NCBI GenBank assembly: GCA_021209875.1
Contig: JAGYVD010000002.1
Coordinates: 2,294,001 to 2,358,000, forward strand
Origin: Rosellinia necatrix
Taxonomy: Eukaryota; Ascomycota; Sordariomycetes; Xylariales; Xylariaceae
DNA: 64,000 bases
Reading direction: 5' to 3'
Of this stretch, positions 24,201-36,348 are shown piece by piece (the first letter of the stretch is position 1; every line of letters starts with the position of its first letter). The notes beneath the pieces were generated by a model. The model saw nothing but the letters and a program-made list of their open reading frames with translations. It ran no database searches and was not told where the DNA came from. A program made the position numbers and the translations under genes.

Positions 24201-25182
24201 CTTCAGACACAATGCCATCTGTCTGTCCATCAGGCAATCCTTAGATGGCGATTTTGACAACGCACAACAAAGGTTAGCTTTTGCGTACAGTCAAATGGGG
24301 GTGGGATACATGGGGGTGAAAAAATTCGCTATGGCGACAGAGTACTTTAAGCAGAGCGTTGAGCTGCTTAAATCGGTTGACGCGCACGTCGAAGAATATT
24401 GTTTTCCAATTTGCAACCTCGGACTTGCTTATTGGATCCAGGGTGAGCTAAGCCAGGCGGATCAAGTCCTCACCGACTATCGCTCCCAACGCGACAAGCT
24501 AGGGGACAAACTCGACCGTATTTCTTATAAGTGAGCTGAGAATCTCGTTTTATCTGTTTGAGACGGGGTGATTGGTGCTAATATAGAATGATCTTTAGGA
24601 ATGCGAGACTCTTCCATGCATTGGGAAATGTCAAGGCTGCAAAAGCTGCGCAATCTGAGACCGACGGAAAGGACGAAGAGGCAAAAAAGCTATGGAACGA
24701 GTCGTTGGAAATTCACCTGGAAACTTTGAAACAGTATGAGCAGGCTTTGGGCATTTCTAATCGGCGCGTAGCCGACGCCTGCCACAAGCTTGCAGAACAT
24801 TATATGCATCGCGATATGCACGCCGAGGCAGAGTGAGTTAGCATATCCTCCCTATCCCTACCCTTACCCCCCCGTCTCCCTTCCATGTCGTCATTGCTAT
24901 GTCGATCATTCTGAACTGAGGAATCCCGCCTCTCACAGAGAAAAGTTCGATCGAGCTCTGACCATTTATGGCGACTTCCCCTGGTACAAGCGAGAATCCG
25001 CCCGGTCATCGTTCTTGCGTGGCGTCCACCTAGTATCTATGGGCGGCGAGGATAATTTAGAGCAGGGGAAGCGATGGATCCACCGAGCCGAAGTGCTTCG
25101 GAAGGAGATCCTACCAAACGAACCACCTAAAGAGTTGGAGCCGAAGGATTTCGATTCTCTAATATGTTTCTGGTCAATTTGA
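21246..25182 (+). CDS. NLR-type receptor: SesB-like hydrolase, NB-ARC, TPR
   Basis: Proposed exons: 21246..21385, 21442..21664, 21729..21788, 21852..22172, 22229..23976, 24042..24530, 24587..24832 and 24939..25182 (1,156 aa, in frame). The N-terminal 290 residues are an alpha/beta-hydrolase: IIAVPGY at the first strand, nucleophile elbow AHSLGG (Ser about 133), FLGTPHSG, and a candidate catalytic His in LAHSEL (about 272). This fits the SesB-type effector domain of fungal STAND proteins. The NB-ARC motor follows: FVGR, Walker A GMGGIGKT (about 452-459), Walker B LLILDNAD (about 534), ILITSRD, GLPLA (about 620). The C-terminal 320 residues are helical TPR-like repeats ending FDSLICFWS, a common end for this family. 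Such proteins sense non-self and trigger heterokaryon incompatibility or defence; that role is inferred. The first intron has a weak donor (GTGCCA). A possible 63-nt in-frame intron at 22386..22448 would remove 21 residues. Confidence 0.87.
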
Positions 25183-26841
25183 TGATTTGGGCGGATTACC
25201 GTGATATTCCTAAGATGAAACACTCGTTACGGCCTATCGAGATCATGGCTTGTTCTCTAGGCCGTTTATCAAAAGGACTTGCAACTCAAGGAATTCTAGG
25301 CCAGCATGTAATGATGGCATTCAACTCGGGCTCACAGCTATACTGATCAGAGCACGAAATGAATACGTACCTTTAAAGTTTCTCTGTGGTTCGCGATATC
25401 CCCTGTAATCCAGGCGGGACGGGACCTGATGCATTCCTTCTATCGTATCAGAATAAGGCACCAAGGTTAACTTGTTTGAAATAACTCCTGGAGGGCAGAA
25501 AACGAAGGACTATAGGAACGGCTGTCACGTAGGCGACAGATCACTCGCAAAAAAGACTCGTAAAAAGACTCGCAAAAAGGAACACGAAGCAGAATACCAA
25601 ACAAATCGCAGGCTACGTACAAAAGCAGGTCAAACGAGTTCCCCTTACATAGAGGGGTTTTGTTGATTATCTAGTACATGGAGTAAACTTCTTTTTTGGC
25701 TGGTGGTGACCTAATTGGGCGGTTTTACAGGCATCCGACTGGGGTGCCATCCGGTTAGCGGGGGCCGGGGCCGGGGAGGGGCCGGGGAGTGGCTCTAGAA
25801 CCAAACAGAAACTACAGGCTCGTGCGAATAGGGTCCCCATATCTATCAGTACGACGATACTTGGATTGATATGGGTCCAAGTCAACCAGTGAGTCGGTCG
25901 AGTCGAGAGATCGTTTTAGTTAGATACCACTATTATAGGCCGCCGATAGAGCTTACAAAAGAGCTTACGAAGAGATGGTACGGCTTTAAAAGCTTACATA
26001 CGTAGGTAGCTTCAAGGTTCGAAGTTTTCCATTTAGATGAGCTAGTTCTCGACCGACCAACCTATTGATATAGAAGATAAATAGAATCGCCAAGTGAGCC
26101 AGCCATGTTGCATGTGCATTGGCATTTTTAGCCAAATGCCGGCAAGTTAGAAGCCAGGATTTTAGCTATCTACTTGGGTAGCTATTTAGAATTCTGTTGC
26201 TAGGGCGAGCAACTTCCTTTAGGAAGTCGCTCTAGTAGACTTTGAATAATAGTCTGAACTGTAATGACGTCTTGAATCACAACTATATACTTGACTATCC
26301 CATCATGAATTGCGGCATGAGAAGGCCGTGAGACTGGTGTGAAACTGTTTTGGAACAAAAACGGTTACTTTATCTATTGCAGTGCATAACTAGTGCATTT
26401 ACGGTTAATTATACCTAGGTACGTGAATGGGATTATGCAAACATGTTCGTTTTGGTTTATGCAAGGGTGGGTTCGCACACGTAGTTGGTAGTGAGTCTCT
26501 GCACTGTAGGTAAAAGCTGAAAAGGGTTCTAGCGTCTCCGTCGAGTTGGAGATCCACCAGGCCAGCTGAGGTACATCATGTGTACAAGACAGCAGGCATG
26601 GTGTGGTGTACGGTAGGCAGGTAGGTAAGCAAGTGGCAAGTAGGTAGGTAGTTAGTTATACCGGATGGGGAAGAACTCGTTCCCTCCAACCGCCGATACC
26701 GATACGTAGTGGTGAATGCCGATTCCGATCCCACCTGGATGTCACGTCGCGGTGGGAGTGGTAAAATGAACGAGCGACTGCTCTACAAGCCAGGTCGACC
26801 AACTTGCCATTGACATGCCTCACTGTCATGACACGGATATA

Positions 26842-26880
26842 CCACGATCCACGATCCACGATCCACGATCCACGATCCAT
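26842..26880. repeat. 7-bp tandem repeat (CCACGAT)x5
   Basis: Five perfect copies of CCACGAT plus a partial sixth, about 250 bases upstream of the ARP8 start codon. Confidence 0.92.
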
Positions 26881-26973
26881 TCTCTGCCAGCTTTGTTGAA
26901 CGTCAACCGCCTGCCGTCCGCCAGTTGCACGCGCGAGTGCCTTTGCCGCTGAAAAAAAAGAAACAAAAAAGAA

Positions 26974-27080
26974 CATCATCATCATCGTCGGCGTCAACAT
27001 CAGCATCTGTATCGGCATCAGTATCAGCATTGGCATCGGTATCAGCATCGGTATCAGCATCGGTATCAGCATCGGCATCC
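26974..27080. repeat. Trinucleotide/12-mer repeat, CATCGGTATCAG
   Basis: An imperfect CAT/CAG-type tract with a higher-order unit CATCGGTATCAG, ending about 50 bases upstream of the ARP8 ATG. It opens long reading frames on both strands, which translate to simple-sequence protein and are not genes. Confidence 0.88.
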
Positions 27081-27127
27081 ACACCAGCTGGCATCTGTAT
27101 CGGTCACAGCAGTGAACCATCGTCGCC

Positions 27128-29703
27128 ATGGTCGGGAAGGTCAGCGAGCGCGTGCTCTTGCGCGAAGGTGAGGCTACGTGATCCGTGATGCCCATCACAA
27201 TACCATTACCATCATCATCATTATCATCATCGTCATCTGTCCATCCATCTATCCGTCTATCCATCTATCCTTGCTTCCATCCTCGCTTCCATCCTCGCTT
27301 CCATCCTCGCTTCCATCACCGTCGCCACTGTCACTGCCGTTATCGCTGCCGCTGTTGCTACTATCGCTTGTACCGTGAAGGCTTGTCATGATGGTATATA
27401 TTCGCTAACCTGTGCGCTCCCCGCATTCATATAGGGCTCGAGCGAACCGACAATAGCATGAAGCAGACCAACTGGCCCGACGTCACTCCCATCAACCAGA
27501 AGAATTATTACACGTATGCCCTCACATCCATCACCCCATCCGCCCGCCAACCTACACGTGCCATTGCATCGATGCTGATGAGCTAGCTGCTCGCCCTTGT
27601 AGTGATTATATGAAACGCGACGACCAAGTCCTTGCTCTTCGATTGCAGTCCGAGGCTACACGGGACAGGCTTGTTCAATCGGCCAAAGACCGTGACCGCG
27701 CCCTCGCCCGGAATGGCCACGCCGAAGTCCCCCTCCCCATGGCCGAGATCCCGCCCGAGGAGGCTGCCGCTTCGCCAAACGACGACGCGGACCCCGCCAA
27801 AGTCATCGTCATACATCCGGGCAGTCAAAACCTGCGCATAGGTTTCGCCAGCGACGCCCTGCCCAAGACTCTGCCCATGACCGTGGCCGCCAAATTCCCC
27901 CAGACCGAGTCCGAGATGCACGAAGCCCTGCCCCGACGGCAGTTCGAGGCCAAGACCACGGAGCAGCAGTATGGCGAAGAGTGGTCTAAGAAATATCAAA
28001 AGATGTGCAACGATCTCAAGGTGGACATGCGCTCCAACAAGCGCAAGGTGCTTCCCAATTCAAAGGAGCTGGTCGTCAATTACAACAGGCGGACCGAGCC
28101 GGAGAAGATACCGAAGCATAACGACCCCCAAGAGATCGACTGGACCGATGTGAACAGCCTCGAGGACCCCGACTCGGTCGCCTCCTGCTTCGTTGGGAAT
28201 GCGGCCCAGCGAGTTCCGGACGACTCGACCCCTAAATTCAAGCTCTGGTGGCCTATGCAATATGGCCTTCTCAACGAGGATGATTACGAAACTACCGAAC
28301 ACCTTTATGATGACTTCGAGACCCTGCTAGATAAGGCTATAAGACAAGAATTAGGTCTCACGAGCACGTCCACCTGGAAGAACTACGGCTGCGTATTTGT
28401 TATCCCAGACCTGTACGACAAGAAATACGTCGAGCAAGTCTTGAAATCGTGCGTGACTTGGTTTGAGTTTAGCAGGATATGTTTTATTCAGGAGAGCATG
28501 GCGGCCGCATTCGGCGCCGGCTACACACAGGCCTGCGTGGTCGATGTTGGTGCCCAGAAGACCGCTATCGCTTGTGTAGAGGACGGTCTATGTATAGAGG
28601 ATTCTCGCATAAACCTGAAGTATGGTGGCTATGATGTCACGGACACTTTCATCAAGATGATGCTCTCCGACCACTTCCCTTACCAGGAAATAAACCTGCG
28701 GAGGCGGTACGACTTCCTGCTTGCCGAGGAGCTGAAGATCAAACATTGCACCATGTCACAGGCCGACATATCAGTACAACTATATCAGTTTCATCTCCGC
28801 GCCCCTAACCAGCCCACCTACAAATACCAGTTCAAAACGTACGACGAGGTGATTCTAGCCCCCATGGGCTTTTATGACCCGGCGATCTTCGATAATTCAA
28901 CCAAGCTTCGTGGTCGTCGGAAGCTGATCGACCGCTCATACAACGCCTACGACGTCGATGTCCCTGATGATCCAACATCCGCTGCGCAGCTGGCCATTTT
29001 AGCACTCATCAAGCCATCCATTGTCTCCAACGCCAACGGACTCCAGCCAAACCCGGCGGATCCCAACCTTGCCACGCCAATCAGGGAGAGAGCTCAACCC
29101 TTCAACCTTCTGTCACGTGGGGAGTTCAATGGCACCCCAGCAGGCTCGAACGCCGCATCTCCCGCCCCAGAGGGGGCGTCCACTCCTGTGCCGCCGACCT
29201 TCCAATTTTCCGGCAGCGGAAACGCCGGCAGCCCGGCGCCCAACGGGCCCAGCTCCCTCCGCAACGGCGCCTCGCCCGCGCCGCCGGCTGGCCTGTTCGT
29301 CGACCCCGCGGCCCGCAGCGCGCGGTCACTGGCGGCAGAGCGCGACGGCATCCTCCCCGTCGCGCCACTCGACATCGCTATCCTCACAAGTATCCAGAAC
29401 GCCGCCCGGGGCGACGACAAGCGGCTGCGCGACTTCCTCGGCAGCATCATGGTCGTCGGCGGCGGCTCTAAGACGCCGCACTTTACGCAGGCACTCGAGG
29501 AGAGGCTGCGCGCCCGTAAGCCAGAGCTCTTCGACCGCATCCTCGTCTCGCGGAGCGCCCGCGACATGGACGAGCAGGTCGTCGCCTGGAAGGGCGCCTC
29601 CGTCTTCGCCAAACTCCCCGCCAACGACAGCTGGATCACCCCCGTCGAATTCGAGCGCCTCGGCGCCCGCGTCCTACACCATAAAGTGCTCTGGGCTTGG
29701 TAG
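27128..29703 (+). CDS. arp8: Actin-related protein 8 (INO80 complex)
   Basis: Three exons: 27128..27167, 27435..27513 and 27603..29703, giving 739 aa. The joined N-terminus reads MVGKVSERVLLREGLERTDN, then NQKNYYTDYMKRDDQ, which is the conserved fungal Arp8 start; the first two exons (40 and 79 nt) are easy to miss. The actin fold begins at VIVIHPGSQNLRIGFASDALP and continues through CVVDVGAQKTAIACVEDG (phosphate-binding region), LKYGGYDVTDTFIKMM, and MVVGGGSKTPHF near the C-terminus. A low-complexity Ala/Pro/Ser insertion (about 500-580) interrupts the fold, as is usual for Arp8. Arp8 binds nucleosomes and actin in the INO80 module that slides nucleosomes and acts in DNA repair. Intron 1 (27168..27434) is long for this genome and consists largely of microsatellite. 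Confidence 0.95.
27210..27320. repeat. Microsatellites inside ARP8 intron 1
   Basis: A CAT/CATC tract (27210-27270) is followed by four copies of a 12-mer, GCTTCCATCCTC (27273-27320; the last copy is imperfect). The array lies wholly within intron 1 of the ARP8 gene. Confidence 0.9.
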
Positions 29704-30707
29704 GCGGGGGACGATACGGCGATATCGGGCCGCTCGGACTGGGTGCCAAGCTATAGCGCGCGCGCGCTACCTATCTTTCCCAGGACGATTTCAAGCCAGA
29801 AGGCGGGAAGGGCGAGCTCAATAAACTAAAAACGTGCTGGATGAGATTCCCTGTTAAAAAAATTTGATACACGGATTCTGTGTAATAACAATACGGCGTT
29901 GGGCGGGCAGACGGGCGGCGGCGGCGGCGACGGAAACCCCCAAGGCGGCAGCGGTCGCCGGTTTGGGTTAGCTTTCGTATTACTCGCTGAAGACGATCGG
30001 TAGTCTTGTCTAAAATTGAGTTCATTTACCTTACGTCTTCATCATGGCTCGAACGAGGAGATTGAAGTTCTACTCTTACTAGGGAACGTTTCTTTACTTA
30101 AAATAGAGAACCGGTAGGTACCTTAGTCATCTACGTATCCATACCATAGCATTTCGTATATGGGTCTGGATGGATTGCGAGAGCACGGAATTCGGAGCAT
30201 CGGCTTGCATTCCGCATTACGCTCACAGCACAAGTACCAAAATGGAATGTAATCACGCGCGAGATATTCGTGGGTAGATTCTAAGTTGTCTAGCTCGAGG
30301 GCCAGCTGACCGTGGAATGGGACTACCTAACGAATCCTAGAGATATGATATAGAATCTACACCTCCGTGTCCACTTCACACCCTCTATTTCCACGTGAAA
30401 TCGGCTTATACGATGTGAACGGTATTATATACCCTCACACTCCCATCTGTATGAGATGCGCCATTCCTTCCCTTCTGCCAACCAGAATCCATCCACCCAG
30501 AAGAAATGCAGAAGCAAAGGTTCCCTTGTACAGGAGCCACGGGGTATCTTGAAAAGGCAGTCCAATCTAGAAAACGCAACACCAGAAACGCCGAAATGGG
30601 GGCAGAAAGAAACGAGCTACTAATTGAAAGTAGACGGCAGTTGGCGGGAAAGGGGCAAAGAGAGAGCTGACTACCAAGGGCCGCAAGGACCACTGCATCA
30701 AAATTTC
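29704..30707. other. Convergent intergenic region, no gene seen
   Basis: Lies between the 3' ends of ARP8 and the SNF2 gene, so it holds their terminators and trailers. A short CG-alternating tract is at about 29757-29767. No conserved feature is recognised. Confidence 0.6.
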
Positions 30708-33700
30708 TTACTTGAAAGGTGTTCTTGGCTGTGGCCGTCGTGAGGATGTAGGGGATGGTGGCGTTCTCGAAGGGGCGGATGCTGATGGGGGCGGGATTCT
30801 AGCCTGCCGGACAACGTCTCTTGCCCAGTCGGGGAGACGCGGTTCTTTGCTCGTATTACTTGTATCCGAAGATTGTGATGATGAGTCTTTGGCCTTCCTA
30901 CGCTCTGCAACGGCCCGTAGCGCTTCTTGGTCATTTTCATGTTGAGTTTTGAGTCTCCTACGCTCAAATACAGCCCGTAGTGCCTGGTGATCATCGAGTC
31001 GGTAGGATTTACTTTGGTCAAGTTGTTGACTTCTTGCTTTCCGATCAGGGGCGGTAGACAACCGCTGCAATGCAGACTGCAAGTGCTGCACATCGAGGTT
31101 AGTTTGAGGGGTCAGGCTGATTCTCTTGAGCAGGGGATTTTACTTCTGGGTCAGTGGATCGAGTGCGCGAGCTCCAAGACTCCTTCTTGGCTTGCCATTC
31201 TGATGCATCCATTCCCTTCAATGTTTTAGCTTCTTGGTCGATGCTTCCTGGGGCCATTTGACTCAATTGCAGTGGCGAAATATGTCCAATGCAAAGGGCT
31301 TCAACGAAGCGCTCAGTAGTAGAGACGGCACGCATGACTGCCCATTCTGTCGTGCTCTGTTGTTTGGGGGTTTTATGTTGCAAATTATCCCAAATCGCAC
31401 TCGAGATGATTACACTAACTTGACGCCTCGTTCTTTCGTCTGGGAAGCCAGCTTTTACGACAAAGGCCCGATGTAAGTCCTTCTGGATTGCCAGCAAAGA
31501 GTTCCAACTACCAGTAGCATCTGAAGTATGATGGGGATGGCTATCCGAAGGTCGAATATGTACTTCTGCCCCTGGGAGCTGCATTGGTGGTAAGCTGGAT
31601 GGTGGGCGTATGTCAGGGAGATCATTAGATAACACCGGAGGATGATAGCGCGCATCTGTAGCAAGGCTTGGCTGGTATATGGGAACCCCACTAGTCCAGC
31701 TGGTCGTGGCCACGGGTGAGGATAGTGGAAAACCTTGGTTTGAATCCAGAGGGATAGGAAGAGAACGCTGTAGTGCATGCTGGCCTGTACTAGGAGGTTC
31801 GGTGAAGGTATGTTGGGTTAGAAGATGACTTTCACCTAGTAGCCCGGCAGGAGGAGGCTGGGTGTCGGGCACAAAATAGCTATCTGACATGGCGACCCTG
31901 CTGCCTATCATCGGATTTGTAGGCAACTGTGCGGGCAGCAGCTGGCCCGATCTGCGCAATTCGTTGTCTAGAATCATTTTATCAGCGAGGGCAACATCCT
32001 CAGCGGATAATTCTGCGTCTTCAACAGCCTCTTCTTCGAAAGTGTCCATCATTTCGATGGCTCTGATTCCCTCTCTGTACTTTTGGTTGCCGAGGAGGGC
32101 ATCGAGGACTGCGTCTTTACCTAGCATTGGATCCAAGTCCTTTTGCTCGGCTTCTTCGGGCATGGCCCAGGCTCCTGTAAAACGTTGCGCTTTGTGGATA
32201 GGGTGTTTCTTGTCCACCACTCGAGATGCTAATTGCATCTTCCAAATAGCTTGGTGTAATAACCTTTGCTCACACGTGCCCCCACAGACGAAACGGTACA
32301 CAAAAACAGGTTTTGTCTGTCCAATCCGATAAGCACGGCCTACCGCCTGTTGTTCGTTCTGGGGATTGAACTGAGCGTCAAAAATGACGACTCTATTCGC
32401 ACCAATGATATTCAACCCTAAAGCACCAGCTCTCGTTGAGATCAAGAATATGTCGATATTACCCTTGTTAAAGCGTTTGACTATGGCTTGGCGATCTGCC
32501 ATTTGTGTTTTGCCATCTAAGCGCACAACTGAAAGCTTTTTCATGCGTAGCACTCCTTCGAGGTAATCAAGTGTGACCACGGAATGGCTAAAAAGTAAGA
32601 CGTATTCGCCTAGCTTTTTACACTGGTCGAGGATTTCGAGTAGTATCGGAACCTTCCAAGAGAGAGTAAAGTCGTCCTTAGCCCCCCTTTCAGCGCTCCG
32701 CAGAAGTGCCATTTCTTCACTTATTAGCTGCTGAGGCAACGTGACTCTCTCAGGTCGATCTGTAGAGTTATTTCCCCCAGTCTTCATCTCTTTTAGCTTT
32801 GCTAGAAAGATCGAAGGGGAGGCACAGATCAGACTAAGGTCATGAATTGCGAAATTAGGCACTTTAGACGAGCTAGGGTCGGCCATAGAATGGTATTGGA
32901 TGAACATCTCATATGCTCGTCGTTGGATGGGCGTGAGCGGAACAGTGATAACGAATTCTTTTTTGAGGGGTATGTCGTGCTTCAATACCGCAATGGTGAT
33001 CCGACTCACTTTCGGGGACACTTCTGACTTGAGAACGCGCAACATTCTGAATGCACGTCGACGGTCAGCCGCTGTACTATCCGCATGGAGACCATGGTTG
33101 ATAGGATTTGCGTATTGAGCACGAAATTCGCGGATATCGCCCAAGTAATTAGGAGCAACCCAATTAATCATCGAATAGTATTCCTCCACATTGTTTGCTA
33201 ATGGGGATCCGGTCAATGCTATGCGACTGAAGGTTCTGAAATTAGCAGCGGCTACGTGAGTCTTTGCTTTTGGGTTTTTCATCATGTGCGCTTCATCTGC
33301 AACCACGATATTAGGCCTGTTAAGGAAGATCTCGCGCATACCCTCAGCATCGACAAACGCCTTGAAGAGGTTGTACCCAATGATCATTATGCCACCCAAA
33401 GCGTCCCAGGTGTGAACGACCAGATTCCGCTGCTCGGTACTCATAACTGCATCGATCTTGTAGAGCTCGCCAAGTTTGTTATTCTCGGGCAGCCAACTCA
33501 GCAGCTCATCGTGCCAATTATTAACGAGAGTCGCCGGACATAATATCAGCGTTCGAGATTCGCGTAATTCTTCTGGGATTTGGGAGGAGACGGTAGGATC
33601 GCTGGATAGAGCGGCTTGGCTAATGGCCACCAATAGAGTGATGACTTGCATGGTTTTTCCAAGGCCCATGGTATGCGCTAGAAGGCAACCTTGTCTCTTC

Positions 33701-36348
33701 TTGGCAACAACGACCTGATCCCACATGAATCGCACGCCGGTGACCTGGTGTTCCTTAATTCGACGGGCTATTTCATCGTTAATATATATAAACCCTTGGT
33801 CGTCGCCTTTACTCTCGTTGACGATAATGCTCCCGTGTTGACTGCCCAAAGCCATACTACCCTCTGTAACGAGTCTCTCACGGAGAAGCTTGCGACGGCT
33901 TTCCCGCTCTGCCCTACCGGCTTGGTCCAGCTCTCGAACCATAGCTGCTTCACGATTACGGACGACTTCCTTGCGCTTCTTCTTCTTCTTCTTCTTCCTT
34001 GCGTTCTTCTTCCCCCCGGATAACACTAGGTTTTCATTGGAATTCTCGTCTAGGCTGATGTCGCCTTCCATCTCGTCCGAGTGAGAATCCGCGGCCGATG
34101 TATCGTCATCTTCCGTACCATGTGCCGAAATAGCCAGAACATTTTGGTTCATTCTAGATCTCTCAGTAGCGCTCCATTCGAAACGATCACTTAACCGCTT
34201 GAAAAACTCTATGAAGGCAGGCCATTCCTCCGAATACGGGGCATACAGCTCTCGAAGCCTCTGCGTCCCTTTTTCGTCCAGATTCTTATAACGACTGATC
34301 TTGTAGGATGTGTTATCTTTATATATCTCGAACAAACGGATCAACGTGTATGCAGCTAGCCCATCTTTTTTAGTATGGGTATTGAGGGGTGCTTTGGGCC
34401 ATTCCCTTTCAAATGCTGGGAGGATAAGGTGTGACCAAATATGTTTTGGCGCAAAGGAATGAGGAAAAGAGAAGAGGGCATTGATAAAAGTTTGGTCCAT
34501 CAACAACAACTCCTTCGCTACTTTCTGCTCGGCGGCTGTCAAATCCGCGATTCCCATAATCAAGGGAGAAAACACAGTACTCTCGTTAACTCGGCTAGGT
34601 GTCTCGCTTGAGCTTAGTCTGCCGCCTTTATAATGTATTATGTGGCGTGTAGGATCAGAGGGGGTTGTCAAGTCAATAATATCAGGTTGTGTTGGCTTTA
34701 GCGGTGTGTGGGGGTTCGTTTTGATTTTCGGAGCTTCCGTTTCTTCAACAGAGGGTTTCGCATCAACTCCAGTGGCGTTGTCGTTTTCGATAGGACCCGT
34801 GACAGTGTCAGAGAATTGGTTTTGGTCTTCGTCATCATCCGAAAGATATCCGTCGCTGGCTACTAGGCGGGTGTCTAGCTCATCATCAACAATGAAATCC
34901 CTCATACCATCATCCGAATCACTTGTCAAAATCTCCTCGCCATCCGATAACACAGGTCGTAGTTCGGATAGTTTTTCCCTCGGCTGGCGCGGCCGACTAA
35001 GCCTAGTCGGTTCATTCGGAGAGGTAAGGACACCGATCAGCCAGGAGCGGTGTTCCCTATCGAAGACACTCGGTTCAAAGGGGGATAGTGAATTTTCTAG
35101 TTCTTTCACATTGCGGTATTCGTTCCTTTGTATCGTTCCTCTCCACTTTGTAATGCGAGCTTCGAATTGATGAAGATCCTGCTGAGCCCTAGATATTGAA
35201 CCCTTCAGGCCAAATCGTCTCCCTTCCCTCCACACAATATGTGCCTTCCTGGCGTGTTTAGGAAGCTTTGTCATCTTCCACCGAAAAGCCATTTCTTCCA
35301 TCACCCTGTCGAAGGTTGAATTTATTTCTTCGATGGTGAGTCCCTTGGAGCCATGTTTGGAGCTCTCCGCCTTTTTCTCTTTCTCCTCAGCCTCTATTTC
35401 TCTCCACGTATCAGAGTCATATTCCATGTCATCATCCGAATCACCATACAAGGGCAGGACCTTATCATGATCTGGATTACTTGAACCTGGAACAATATCT
35501 GGTTTTGTGAATCCGGTTCGCCGGCGGGTATCCCAGCGAAGTAATCGACGTTTTACCAACCGATGGGTTTGAATCATGCGCCCAGGAATCAGTCGTGTTG
35601 TGGATACAAGATTGATTTCCTTGCTCTCTTCCGAAGGTAGCTCTGGGTGACGAAAATCACTAACGTCACCGAAGTTGATGATGTCAAACCTAGTAACAGA
35701 TGCGCTTCCGAGGTAGGCATTGGCATATATGGTATCGGAGATATCATCAAGAGGAACCTCGTAAATGTCCTCTCTGGAGGTATCTAATGGCAAACGTATT
35801 GTGTCCGCTTCGGTTGCGATATTCCGGTTCCTGTTAAGGTCGATCTCCGTTGTCAGAAGCATTGGGGCAATTTTCCGCTTCTTGTGTGTGTTTTCGCTAG
35901 TACATGGAGATGAATCATCCAACAACGGCGCAGGTTCGGGGAAAGGTGCATTGGCGTTGGGAGTTGGAATTGAGGTTTCCGATAAACTCTTGCCTTGAAT
36001 CCCATCCGCCCACTGGACTTTATTCCCCACTCGTTCTTCTCTCTCTTCAAAGTCAGAGGCCTGCCGTTTACGGTAAGCACGATAACGATTGCTCTGTACT
36101 TGCAAATCGTGGACGGCCTGCTTGAAGGTGGACCTATGTCTCAAAATCTTGACCCCAAGTTCAGCACACAATTCGCCTTGATCATACGTTAGGAGAACTT
36201 CGCCATCCACTTCATTTTCGCGGAGAGCTTTCTCCAATTGGTCCAGGGGTGGCAGTTTAAGTGGTGTTGACGAAGTATGCCATGGCCGGTTGGGTGTGCA
36301 GAGTTCTTGCACCACTCTATCGATATCCCAATCCCAGGGATCATCCAT
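30708..36348 (-). CDS. SNF2-family ATPase, ARIP4/RAD54L2-like, 1,860 aa
   Basis: Two exons: 36348..31144 and 31085..30708. The 58-nt intron has donor GTAAAA and an ACTAAC branch site; the first frame would otherwise end 14 codons past the splice point. Motif I AHTMGLGKT lies at about 890-900, the Walker B box VADEAHMMKNP at about 1015-1025, and helicase-C motifs STRAGALGLNIIGANRV and QAVGRAYRIGQ at about 1310-1340. The AHxMGLGKT form and the long acidic N-terminal region place it in the ATRX/ARIP4 subgroup of SNF2 enzymes, near RAD54L2. These translocate on DNA and remodel chromatin or displace bound proteins in the nucleus. A basic run of consecutive Lys/Arg (about 775-790) may be a nuclear localisation signal. 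The C-terminal exon holds two 20-residue repeats (HQALRAVFERRRLK and QEALRAVAERRKAK). Confidence 0.9.

Larger units (their letters stand above)
25183..27127. other. Intergenic, 1.9 kb, repeat-rich
   Basis: No gene seen. Contains AAAAAGACTCG direct repeats (about 25543-25580), a GGGGCC-rich tract (about 25760-25790), GTAGGTAG runs near 26610-26655, a 7-bp tandem repeat and a CATCGGTATCAG tract upstream of the ARP8 start. Confidence 0.6.

Noticed and set aside
26656..27264. Long open frames on both strands upstream of ARP8
   Set aside because: They translate CAT/CAG-type repeats into runs such as alternating Asp/Ala or Ser/Ala. The true coding start of ARP8 is the small exon at 27128.
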